Positions 8,345 to 15,031 of a DNA stretch of 64,000 bases are shown here, piece by piece (positions within the stretch are counted from its first letter, which is position 1; each line of letters opens with the position of its first letter). Below the pieces are notes generated by a model. The model worked only from the letters and a program-made list of their open reading frames with translations, had not been told where the DNA came from and ran no database searches. Location of the stretch: contig NZ_CANMSY010000001.1 of assembly GCF_947500705.1 (NCBI RefSeq), forward strand, positions 1 to 64,000. Reading direction: 5' to 3'. The DNA comes from an uncultured Brachybacterium sp. GTDB lineage: Bacteria; Actinomycetota; Actinomycetes; Actinomycetales; Dermabacteraceae. Both the position numbers and the translations under genes were made by a program.

Positions 8345-8893
8345 ATGGCAGACGAATTGCACGGCAAGCGGATCGCGATCCTGGCCGCGGACGGCGTCGA
8401 GCGCGTGGAGCTCGAGCAGCCGCGACAGGCTCTTCAGGACGCCGGGGCCACGACCGTGCTGCTCTCGCTGCACGAGGGCGAGATCAAGGCTCGCGAGAAC
8501 GACCTGGACGAGGCCGGGACATTCCCGGTCGATGCACTGGTGAAGTCCGCCTCGGCCGACGACTACGACGCCCTGCTGCTTCCGGGCGGCACGGTCAACC
8601 CCGACCAGTTGCGGATGGACACCGACGCAGTCGGATTCGTGCGCGATGTCATGGTCGCCGGCAAGCCGGTTGCCGCGATCTGCCACGGACCGTGGACGCT
8701 GATCGAGGCCGGTGTCGTGGAGGGTCGGACGCTGACCTCGTACCCGAGCATCCGCACCGACCTGCGCAATGCCGGGGCGAACGTCGTCGACGAAGAGGTG
8801 GCGCGCGACGGGAACCTGATCACCAGCCGCTCGCCCGAGGATCTCCCGGCCTTCAACGCCGCGATGGTCGAGCTGTTCAGCCAGGACAAGTGA
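8345..8893 (+). CDS. PfpI/DJ-1 family protein (type 1 glutamine amidotransferase-like)
   Basis: A 182-residue DJ-1/PfpI-superfamily protein. The nucleophile elbow AAICHGPWTL (about residues 107-116) contains the conserved Cys followed by His, and LLPGGTVNPDQL is the preceding oxyanion-type loop. Members include intracellular proteases, deglycase/glyoxalase-like enzymes and general stress proteins; the exact activity is not decidable here. Repair of carbonyl damage would suit the neighbourhood but is inference. ATG 8345 follows an ACGGAG ribosome-binding site. The next gene begins 7 bp after the stop, so the two are likely co-transcribed. The length is normal for YraA/PfpI-like proteins. Confidence 0.85.
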   Translation: MADELHGKRIAILAADGVERVELEQPRQALQDAGATTVLLSLHEGEIKARENDLDEAGTFPVDALVKSASADDYDALLLPGGTVNPDQLRMDTDAVGFVRDVMVAGKPVAAICHGPWTLIEAGVVEGRTLTSYPSIRTDLRNAGANVVDEEVARDGNLITSRSPEDLPAFNAAMVELFSQDK

Positions 8894-8900
8894 GGAAACC

Positions 8901-9212
8901 ATGATCAACTCTGCATTGTCGGTCGTCGTGCACGCCAAGCCCGGGAAGGAGCAGGACGTCGCGGACTTCCTCCGCAGCGCCCGTCCCATCGTCGAGCAGG
9001 AGGAGGGTACGCGGGCCTGGTTCGCTCTGCAGTTCGACGAATCGACCTTCGGGATCTTCGACGTGTTCCCCGACGACGAGGCCCGCCAGACCCACCTCTC
9101 CGGTGGCGTCGGTCAGGCACTCGCCGCACAGGGAGCAGATCTGTTCAGCACAGAACCGAGCATCCAGAACGTCGACGTGATCGCGTACAAGCTGCCCGGC
9201 GAGACCGCCTAG
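8901..9212 (+). CDS. ABM-domain (antibiotic biosynthesis monooxygenase-like) protein
   Basis: A 103-residue single-domain protein of the dimeric alpha/beta barrel class. The pattern LSVVVHAKPGKEQDVADFLRS...EEGTRAWFALQFDESTFGIFDVFPDDEA is typical of ABM/YgiN-like proteins. Known members are quinol monooxygenases, haem-degrading enzymes or proteins of unknown role; none of the specific haem or quinol ligands can be assigned. It starts 7 bp after the PfpI-family gene with its own GAGGAAACC ribosome-binding site, implying an operon. A perfect palindrome just downstream probably ends the transcript. Confidence 0.8.
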   Translation: MINSALSVVVHAKPGKEQDVADFLRSARPIVEQEEGTRAWFALQFDESTFGIFDVFPDDEARQTHLSGGVGQALAAQGADLFSTEPSIQNVDVIAYKLPGETA

Positions 9213-9248
9213 AGCATCAGCCTCGATTGACATCGGGGTGCGGCCCCG

Positions 9249-9286
9249 ATCGGCTCCACAGCCGTGGCCACGGCTGTGGAGCCGAT
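9249..9286 (+). terminator. Perfect 38-bp palindrome after the ABM gene
   Basis: The arms ATCGGCTCCACAGCCGTGG and its exact reverse complement abut with no spacer. The element starts 37 bp after the ABM stop. In RNA it would form a long hairpin, with no obvious U-tract. Termination is the likely role; a recombination or protein-binding site is the alternative. Confidence 0.65.
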
Positions 9287-9368
9287 CCACCGCACGTGCC
9301 AATCCAGGGGAGCTGCTGATCCCGTACTGAACGAGGCTCGGCGTCGTCCTCTAGGACATGTCTCTTGA

Positions 9369-9521
9369 GTCGCTTTCATCGACAAGCACAAGGATCGGCA
9401 CGGCGTCAAGCCGATCTGCACGGTGCTGAAGGGCACCGACGCGCAGATCGCCCCGTCCACCTACTACGCGACGACCGATGACGCCGCACGTATTCCTGAG
9501 CTGGAGAAAGAGATTTCGTAG
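9369..9521 (+). pseudogene. Fragment of an IS3-family transposase (OrfB, N-terminal part)
   Basis: A 51-codon frame reads VAFIDKHKDRHGVKPICTV and then IAPSTYYATTDD..ELEKEIS before a stop. This is the characteristic N-terminal segment of IS3-family OrfB (FIDEH...GVEPICR.L...IAPSTYY). No OrfA, no DDE catalytic core and no terminal inverted repeat are present, so the element is dead and heavily truncated. Its right edge runs into the UvrA-like fragment about 45 bp further on, suggesting that an insertion sequence mediated the rearrangement. Confidence 0.75.
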
Positions 9522-9565
9522 CGGGTGGCCAGTCCTCGTCACTGCTCCACGAGGGCGAAGGAGCA

Positions 9566-9994
9566 CTCGCGATCGCGTCTGGCGTCGAACCGACCTACTC
9601 GGGCACCTTCGTCGGTGCGCGCCGGTACGTGCTCGACACGTTCGCGAACACCAAGAGCGACTCGATGAAGCGACGCGTGGCGCAGTTCCTCACGGTCGCT
9701 CCCTGCCCCGCCTGCCATGGCAAGCGGCTGAAGCCGGAGGCTCTGTCCGTGACGTTCGAGGGCCTCGATGTCGCAGATCTCTCCGAGCTGCCGCTCGCGG
9801 AGCTCTCGACGCTGATCGAAGAGGCAGTCGAGCGGGCCACCGGCGATCTCGACGGGACCGAGACGGCGGGGCAAGCTCTGGACAACGCAGCCCGACGCGA
9901 CGCTGTGCAGCAGCGCGTCGACGCTGGGGGATCAGCCCACGCGGCCGCCCCCGACGTGCGCAAGACACCGAACCACTCGGTGGAGAAGCTGTGA
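9566..9994 (+). pseudogene. Internal fragment of a second UvrA-like gene
   Basis: This frame reproduces about 138 residues of the middle of the UvrA-like gene at 4821-7499, matching roughly 5550-5972. It includes TYSGTFVGARRYVLDTFANT, the zinc motif CPACHGKRLKPEALSVTFEG and the spacer ending HSVEKL. It then hits TGA at 9992 exactly where similarity stops. Differences are spread over the copy (for example S to T, Q to H, DQ to EE), so it is not a fresh copy of the upstream gene but the remains of a diverged paralogue or xenologue. No Walker motif is retained, so it cannot be functional. Confidence 0.85.
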
Positions 9995-10160
9995 GATCGC
10001 CATGGACGACCTCCACGCCATCACCGAACGCGCTGGTGTCGGCGCCCGGCCGGGCCAGGGCCCGGACCCGGTATCCGCGCGAGGCGGCTTCGGCCGTGAC
10101 GAGCGTTCCGATGCTTCCGGTGGCACCGACCACGAGAATGGTGCCGGACTGAGTGAGCAT
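9990..10160 (-). pseudogene. Truncated NAD(P)-binding oxidoreductase (NmrA/atypical SDR), N-terminal 57 residues
   Basis: From ATG 10160, with a GGAGGACGCC ribosome-binding site, the frame begins MLTQSGTILVVGATGSIG, carrying the GATGSIG glycine motif of atypical short-chain dehydrogenases, and continues to VEVVHGDLT. Similarity ends at the junction with the UvrA-like fragment. The rest of the enzyme (expected about 280 residues in all) is missing. The gene is divergent from the XRE-type regulator, a pairing in which the regulator often controls the reductase. The remaining promoter may still be active, but the product would be non-functional. Confidence 0.8.
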
Positions 10161-10270
10161 GGCGTCCTCCTTCACAGGTGAGATCTTCAGTGAAGGTGCT
10201 CGCAGCAGTCGGCGCCAGGGACTCCTGTGTCCGGTAACGCTGGTACCTCTTTCCTGCGCCGGGCCCGATA

Positions 10271-10276
10271 TAGCCT
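10271..10276 (+). promoter_or_regulatory. -10 element (TAGCCT) of the XRE-type regulator
   Basis: TAGCCT, preceded by TA to give TATAGCCT, ends 7 nt before ATG 10284, the spacing of a leaderless start. Confidence 0.45.
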
Positions 10277-10283
10277 GGATGTC

Positions 10284-11168
10284 ATGAACGAGACGAACGA
10301 GGTCCGGGAGTTCCTCACCTCCCGGCGTGCCCGGCTGCAACCCGCACAGGCGGGGCTGCCGGCGTTCTCCTCCACGCGTCGCGTACCGGGCCTTCGCCGT
10401 GAAGAAGTGGCCCTGCTGTCGCAGATGAGCGTGGACTACTACACCCGTCTCGAGCGCGGCAATCTCACCGGGGTCTCGGAGGCGGTGCTGGAGTCCCTGG
10501 CCCGAGCGCTGCAGCTTGACGCGGCCGAGACGGAGCACCTGTTCGACCTCGCCCGCACCGCCAATGCCGGGGCGCGTCCCAGGCGCCGCTCACCCAAGAC
10601 CAGCCGGGCAGGGCTGCGCCCTCAGCTGCAACGCATCATCGACGCGATGACAGACCTGCCCGCGGTGATCAACAACGATCGACGGGACATCCTGGCGGCC
10701 AACCGCCTGGGCCGCGCCCTGTACTCGCCCATGTTCACCGGCAGCGACCCGGTGCCGAACATCGCTCGCTTCACCTTCTTGGACCCCGCGGCGAAGGCGT
10801 TCTTCCCGCAGTGGGAGCAGACCGCAAGCGATCAGGTCGCCAGCATCCGACAGGTCGCCGGCCGCTACCCGTACGACAAGGACCTCACGGACCTCGTCGG
10901 GGAACTCGCCACGCGCAGTGAGTTCTTCGCACGCGCGTGGGGCCAGCACGACGTCCGCTTCCACCAGAGCGGCAGCAAGCGGCTGCGTCACCCGGAGATC
11001 GGAGAAGTGCACCTGGAGTTCGAGGCGATGGAGCTGCCAGCGGATCCGCGCATGTCACTGATCGTCTACACCCCCCATGCTGAGGCCGACGCCGACCAGC
11101 TCGCCTTGCTGAGCATGCTCCACTCCTCTGCCCGCACGGTCCGGGCCGGAGCGGACGACGAGCTCTGA
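10284..11168 (+). CDS. XRE-family regulator with MmyB-like ligand-binding domain
   Basis: A 294-residue transcription factor. The N-terminal helix-turn-helix (about residues 8-75) carries the hallmark RRVPGLRREEVALLSQMSVDYYTRLERG. The C-terminal half (about 105-285) matches the MmyB-like domain, thought to bind a fatty acid or similar small ligand (PAVINNDRRDILAANRLGRAL, later GEVHLEFEAMELPADP). Such genes in actinobacteria are usually divergent from the oxidoreductase they control; here that partner is the truncated gene at 9990-10160, so the regulator may be orphaned or may act on the apbE operon 4 bp downstream. ATG 10284 is supported by the TAGCCT -10. Confidence 0.85.
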   Translation: MNETNEVREFLTSRRARLQPAQAGLPAFSSTRRVPGLRREEVALLSQMSVDYYTRLERGNLTGVSEAVLESLARALQLDAAETEHLFDLARTANAGARPRRRSPKTSRAGLRPQLQRIIDAMTDLPAVINNDRRDILAANRLGRALYSPMFTGSDPVPNIARFTFLDPAAKAFFPQWEQTASDQVASIRQVAGRYPYDKDLTDLVGELATRSEFFARAWGQHDVRFHQSGSKRLRHPEIGEVHLEFEAMELPADPRMSLIVYTPHAEADADQLALLSMLHSSARTVRAGADDEL

Positions 11169-11172
11169 GGCC

Positions 11173-12054
11173 ATGCCGGACCGGCCCGCTGCCGCCCTGC
11201 GGTTCGACGCCATCGGCACCAACTGGTCGATCACGGCCCTCACCCCGCTTGAGCACGCCCGTGAAGCGATCCTCGCGGCGGTCGAGGACTTCGACCGGAC
11301 CTACTCGCGGTTCCGACCCGACTCCCTGATCCGCCAGTTCGGCGACCAGGGCGGCACGGTCCGCTTCCCCCCGGATGCGGTCGCGTTGTTCGCGCTCATC
11401 GACCAGCTCCACGACGCGACCGGTGGCGCGTTCGATCCCACAGTGGCCGCCGCGCTGGAACACCTCGGCTATAACGAGCACTACACGCTGACACCCTCCC
11501 CTGGGGACCCACCGCAAGCGGTGGGGTGGTCGTCGATCACCCGGATAGGGTCGACCCTGACCAGCACGGAGCCCGTGCTGCTCGATATCGGGGCGCTGGG
11601 AAAGGGACGTCTGGTCGATCTTATCGCCACCATCCTGCGAGAGGCCGATGTCGAGAACTTCATCATCGACGCCAGTGGCGACGTGCTGGCAGCAGGCAGC
11701 TGCCACCCCCGCGTGGGGCTCGAGGACCCGCGAGCCCCCGGACACCTGATCGGTGCTCTCCCCCTGCGATCCCACGCCTTGTGCGCCTCCGCGATCAACC
11801 GCAGAACCTGGGGCGAGGGCCTGCACCACATCCTCGATGCCCGCACCAGCCAACCGGCCACCGGTGTCCTCGCGACCTGGGTGAGTGCCTCATCGACCAT
11901 GCTCGCCGACGCCTTGGCCACGGCACTGTTCTTCACCGATCCCGATCACCTGCGAGACCACTTCGTTTTCGAGTTCGCCCGCCTCCACTCCGACCACCAC
12001 GCCGACGCCTCACCAGCCTTCCGCACCGCGATCACCGCCCCCAGGGGCCCCTGA
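11173..12054 (+). CDS. apbE: FAD:protein FMN transferase
   Basis: A 293-residue ApbE-family flavin transferase, which uses FAD to attach FMN covalently to a Thr/Ser of target proteins. Family features are AIGTNWSIT near the N-terminus, the substrate-contact region (TGGAFDPTVAAAL), the core LLDIGALGKGRLVDLIA, and the C-terminal metal/FAD segment VSASSTMLADALATALFF. No clear signal peptide or lipobox is seen, so the enzyme may act inside the cell or lack a recognised export signal. It starts 4 bp after the XRE gene and overlaps the start of the FMN-binding lipoprotein gene (TGATG at 12052-12056), strongly implying that the lipoprotein is its substrate. Confidence 0.9.
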   Translation: MPDRPAAALRFDAIGTNWSITALTPLEHAREAILAAVEDFDRTYSRFRPDSLIRQFGDQGGTVRFPPDAVALFALIDQLHDATGGAFDPTVAAALEHLGYNEHYTLTPSPGDPPQAVGWSSITRIGSTLTSTEPVLLDIGALGKGRLVDLIATILREADVENFIIDASGDVLAAGSCHPRVGLEDPRAPGHLIGALPLRSHALCASAINRRTWGEGLHHILDARTSQPATGVLATWVSASSTMLADALATALFFTDPDHLRDHFVFEFARLHSDHHADASPAFRTAITAPRGP

Positions 12055-12494
12055 TGCCCGCACCCCTTCACCGCTCTCCTCGTGCGCTCACCGCCGTGGC
12101 CGCACTGAGCTGCACCCTGCTCGCTACCGGCTGCACCACAGAGGCCCCGCAGACCCCGTCCCCGAGCCTCTCCGCCACGACCCCGGCACCGGAAGAAGAC
12201 ATGCGATACCTCGACGGCGACTATCAGGCAGAAGGCTGGTACGGGGGGCTTCCCTCCCATATCACAGTCGACCTCAGCCTTCAGGACGACGCCATCACCG
12301 ACGTCTCGATCACCCACCACGCCACCGACCCGACGTCCCTGGGCTATCAGGAAGCCTTCGCCGAGGCGATCGGTGAGATCGCCATCGGTCAACCGCTGGA
12401 TGACGCAGATGTCGATATCGTCGCCGGCGCCAGCGGCACCTCCGAGGGCTGGAACAGTGCCTTGGACCTCATCCGTGAAGACGCCCGCTCCTGA
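12054..12494 (+). CDS. FMN-binding-domain lipoprotein
   Basis: A 146-residue exported protein. The signal sequence ends in a lipobox (LLATGC, Cys about 22), followed by a Pro/Ser/Thr-rich linker. The FMN-binding domain runs from about residue 48 (YLDGDYQAEGWYGGLPSHITVD) to the end. The flavinylation-type segment DIVAGASGTSEGWNSAL near the C-terminus resembles the S/T-G-A-S/T sites modified by ApbE. It is therefore probably a membrane-anchored, covalently flavinylated electron carrier on the outer face of the cytoplasmic membrane. ATG 12054 overlaps the apbE stop, showing translational coupling. The redox partner is not in the window. Confidence 0.85.
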   Translation: MPAPLHRSPRALTAVAALSCTLLATGCTTEAPQTPSPSLSATTPAPEEDMRYLDGDYQAEGWYGGLPSHITVDLSLQDDAITDVSITHHATDPTSLGYQEAFAEAIGEIAIGQPLDDADVDIVAGASGTSEGWNSALDLIREDARS

Positions 12495-12567
12495 GCTCCG
12501 CGCGCACTGCGGGACCGGGCCCCTAGGGGGGTAACACCTGTCCCTCCCTCACCCGCAGGACCGCTCC

Positions 12568-12573
12568 TAGGGT
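12568..12573 (+). promoter_or_regulatory. -10 element (TAGGGT), leaderless promoter of the aldo/keto reductase
   Basis: TAGGGT ends 7 nt before ATG 12581. This supports ATG 12581 over the in-frame GTG at 12572, which lies inside the -10 itself. Confidence 0.5.
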
Positions 12574-12580
12574 GGAAGCC

Positions 12581-13456
12581 ATGAACACCTTCACTCTCAA
12601 CAATGGCGTCGCGATCCCGGCTCTGGGTCTCGGCGTGTTCCAGACCCCGCCTGAGGAGACCACCACCGCCGTGACCGCGGCTCTCCAGGCCGGCTACCGC
12701 CACATCGACACCGCCGCCGCCTACGGCAACGAACGCGAGGTCGGCGCCGCGATCCGCGAGTCCGGGATCGACCGCTCCGAAGTCTTCATCGAGACGAAGA
12801 TCTGGATCAGCGACTACGGCTACGAGGAGACCCTCCACGCCTTCGAAAAGAGCGCCGGCAAGCTCGGCGTCGACCAGATCGACCTGCTGATCCTCCACCA
12901 GGCCCTCCCGTCCGACTTCGACAAGACGATCGGTGCCTACAAGGCGCTCGAGCAGCTCCTGGCCGACGGGAAGGTCCGCGCGATCGGCGTCAGCAACTTC
13001 ATGACCAGCCACCTCGAGCAGCTTCTCGCCGCCACCAGCGTGGTGCCCGCGGTGAACCAGATCGAAGTCCACCCCTACTTCCAGCAGCGCGAGGTCGAGG
13101 CCTTCGGCACCGAGCACGGCATCCTCACCCAGGCGTGGTCGCCGATCGGCGGCATCACCTCCTACCGCGACAGCGAGAAGCGCAGCTTCGATGATCCCGT
13201 GATCGTGGGCATCGGTGAGAAGCATGGGAAGTCGGCCGCGCAGGTGATGCTGCGCTGGCACCTCCAGGAAGGCCGTCAGGTCATCCCCAAGTCGACCAAG
13301 GCCGCCCGCATCGCGGAGAACATCGACGTGTTCGACGTCGAGCTCACCGCAGATGAGCTGACCGCTCTCGACGCCCTCGAGACCGGCACGCGCGGCGGAC
13401 CTGAGCCCGAGGACATCAGCCTGGAGACCTTCGGACGCGAGATCCCCGAAGCCTGA
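12581..13456 (+). CDS. Aldo/keto reductase
   Basis: A 291-residue NADPH-dependent aldo/keto reductase with a TIM barrel. The catalytic tetrad residues are visible in GYRHIDTAAAYGNE (Asp, Tyr), ETKIWIS (Lys) and LILHQA (His). The family signature GKVRAIGVSNFMTSHLEQL and the cofactor loop VIPKSTKAARIAEN are also clear. It resembles 2,5-diketo-gluconate-reductase-like enzymes and would reduce aldehydes or ketones; the substrate is unknown. The start is fixed by the TAGGGT -10 seven nt upstream. CMD-family and SDR genes follow on the same strand, a common grouping of small redox genes, but the 100-bp gap and separate ribosome-binding sites leave operon membership uncertain. Confidence 0.9.
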   Translation: MNTFTLNNGVAIPALGLGVFQTPPEETTTAVTAALQAGYRHIDTAAAYGNEREVGAAIRESGIDRSEVFIETKIWISDYGYEETLHAFEKSAGKLGVDQIDLLILHQALPSDFDKTIGAYKALEQLLADGKVRAIGVSNFMTSHLEQLLAATSVVPAVNQIEVHPYFQQREVEAFGTEHGILTQAWSPIGGITSYRDSEKRSFDDPVIVGIGEKHGKSAAQVMLRWHLQEGRQVIPKSTKAARIAENIDVFDVELTADELTALDALETGTRGGPEPEDISLETFGREIPEA

Positions 13457-13559
13457 GCGCTCCCTCCTCGCGGGCGCCCGCCCCTGACCACCACACGGCG
13501 GGCACCCGCTCTTCCATTCCCGCAGCACCGACCGCCACCACCCTGATCGGAGACCCTCC

Positions 13560-13886
13560 ATGGCCGAGCAGACCCGCGCCCAGCAGCTCACAGGCGACTT
13601 CGCCCCCAAACTCGCCGACCTCACCGACGACGTCCTCTTCGGCGACGTGTGGAAACGCGACGGGCTCTCCCCCCGCGACCGCAGCCTCGCCACCGTCTCC
13701 GCGCTCGTGATGGGCGGGAACACCGACCAGCTCGTCAGCCACGTCCGCCTCGCCCTCGACAACGGCGTGACCGTCGAGGAGCTCGGCGAGGTGATGACCC
13801 ACCTCGCGTTCTACGCCGGCTGGCCCAAAGCGCTGTCCGCCATCACGGTCGCGCGTCGCGTCATCGAGAACACCACCGCCTCCTGA
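13560..13886 (+). CDS. Carboxymuconolactone decarboxylase (CMD) family protein
   Basis: A 108-residue all-helical CMD-domain protein. SPRDRSLATVSALVMGGNTDQLVSH and GWPKALSAITVARRVIE are the typical family segments. The CxxC motif of AhpD-type peroxidase partners is absent, so it is not an AhpD homologue; it is closer to gamma-carboxymuconolactone decarboxylase-like proteins that often accompany oxidoreductases in actinobacterial stress clusters. The catalytic role is unknown. It starts 104 bp after the aldo/keto reductase with a GGAGACCCTCC ribosome-binding site and is followed 58 bp later by an SDR gene in the same direction. Confidence 0.88.
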   Translation: MAEQTRAQQLTGDFAPKLADLTDDVLFGDVWKRDGLSPRDRSLATVSALVMGGNTDQLVSHVRLALDNGVTVEELGEVMTHLAFYAGWPKALSAITVARRVIENTTAS

Positions 13887-13944
13887 CACCCCCGGATACC
13901 CACCTGCTCTGCTGCGATCCAGAGCATCGCTGGAAAGGAACACC

Positions 13945-14769
13945 ATGACCACCTGGTTCATCACCGGAGCCTCCCGCGGTCTCGGCCGCTCGCTCGCCAC
14001 TGCCGTGCTCGATCGCGGCGACAACGCCGTCCTCGGCGCCCGCACCACCGACGCACTCGATGACCTCGCCCGCCAGCACCCCACCACAGCCATGATCGCC
14101 GCAGTGGATGTCACGGACGATGCGCAGGCCGCGGACGCTGTCCGCGCTGCCGAGGACCGGTTCGGCCGCATCGACGTCCTCGTCAACAACGCCGGGTACG
14201 GCTACCGCGCCGCCGTCGAAGAAGGCGAAGACGAGCAGATCCGCGCCGTCTTCGACACCAACGTGTTCGGGCCCGTCCGCCTCATCAAGGCCGTCCTCCC
14301 GGGCATGCGCCAGCGTCGAAGCGGTGCGATCGTGAACATCTCCTCGATCGGAGCGCGCGCGTGTGCACCCGGGTCCGGCTACTACTCAGCGACCAAGGCC
14401 GCCCTCGAAGGTCTCTCCGGATCACTGCAGAAGGAACTCGAACCCCTCGGCATCAGCGTCACCATCGTCGAGCCCGGCGCGTTCCGCACCGATTTCTCCG
14501 GGTCCTCCATCCGCATCTCCGAGACCGAGATCGAGGACTACGCCGAGACCGCAGGCAAGCGCCGAGCCCGCGTCGAAGGCACCCAGCCCGGTGACCCCGA
14601 CAAGGCCGCCCACGCCATCATCGACGCCGTCACGGCAAGCGAGCCCCCCACCTTCCTCCTCCTGGGCACCGATGCGCTGCAGGCCATTCGAGGAGTCGCT
14701 GCGGCAGAAGCCGAGCAGATCGACTCCTGGGAGCATCTCAGCGCCAGCACCGACCTCGGCAAGGGATGA
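13945..14769 (+). CDS. Short-chain dehydrogenase/reductase
   Basis: A 274-residue classical SDR. The cofactor motif is FITGASRGLGRSL (residues 5-17), the structural NNAG occurs as LVNNAGYG (about 89-96), and the catalytic Ser-Tyr-Lys is in NISSIGARAC and YYSATKAAL. The C-terminal extension (GDPDKAAHAIIDAV and the LLLGTDAL segment) matches the oxidoreductase subgroup whose members are often annotated only as SDR. The substrate is unknown. GGAAAGGAACACC provides a good ribosome-binding site before ATG 13945. A hairpin 4 bp after the stop ends the aldo/keto reductase-CMD-SDR group. Confidence 0.9.
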   Translation: MTTWFITGASRGLGRSLATAVLDRGDNAVLGARTTDALDDLARQHPTTAMIAAVDVTDDAQAADAVRAAEDRFGRIDVLVNNAGYGYRAAVEEGEDEQIRAVFDTNVFGPVRLIKAVLPGMRQRRSGAIVNISSIGARACAPGSGYYSATKAALEGLSGSLQKELEPLGISVTIVEPGAFRTDFSGSSIRISETEIEDYAETAGKRRARVEGTQPGDPDKAAHAIIDAVTASEPPTFLLLGTDALQAIRGVAAAEAEQIDSWEHLSASTDLGKG

Positions 14770-14773
14770 CCCA

Positions 14774-14803
14774 GCCCGGTGGCAACCCCACTACCCACCG
14801 GGC
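14774..14803 (+). terminator. Hairpin after the SDR gene
   Basis: GCCCGGTGG (14774-14782) pairs with CCACCGGGC (14795-14803) around a 12-nt loop, 4 bp after the SDR stop. No T-tract follows. The rest of the interval to 15031 shows no supported gene. Confidence 0.6.
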
Positions 14804-15031
14804 AGGCCTGACACCAGAGGACATGCTCACCCTCGCAACGCGGTGAACTGTTGCGCGATCAGGTCAGCTCGACCCCACCGCGCCTCAGTCCCCCGTGACG
14901 TGCGCAGTCAGCGGTGCGTCGAGCGATCTCCACTGGAAGGATCCACAACGTTCTGCGTCTGCGCGCGCTGCAGCGCGGAGGAGAAGCGTCGGCGCTGGGT
15001 GGCGGAGGAGAGCCCGTCCCCGGTGACGAGA

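Noticed and set aside
6534-8989. Minus-strand frames through the minisatellite and the UvrA-like/PfpI genes
   Set aside because: Kept open by the 8-bp repeat and by antisense codon bias; no start site or domain.
9629-9994. Small intact gene encoding 121 residues
   Set aside because: It is an internal UvrA-like fragment lacking ATP-binding motifs; its ATG is an ordinary internal Met of the family.
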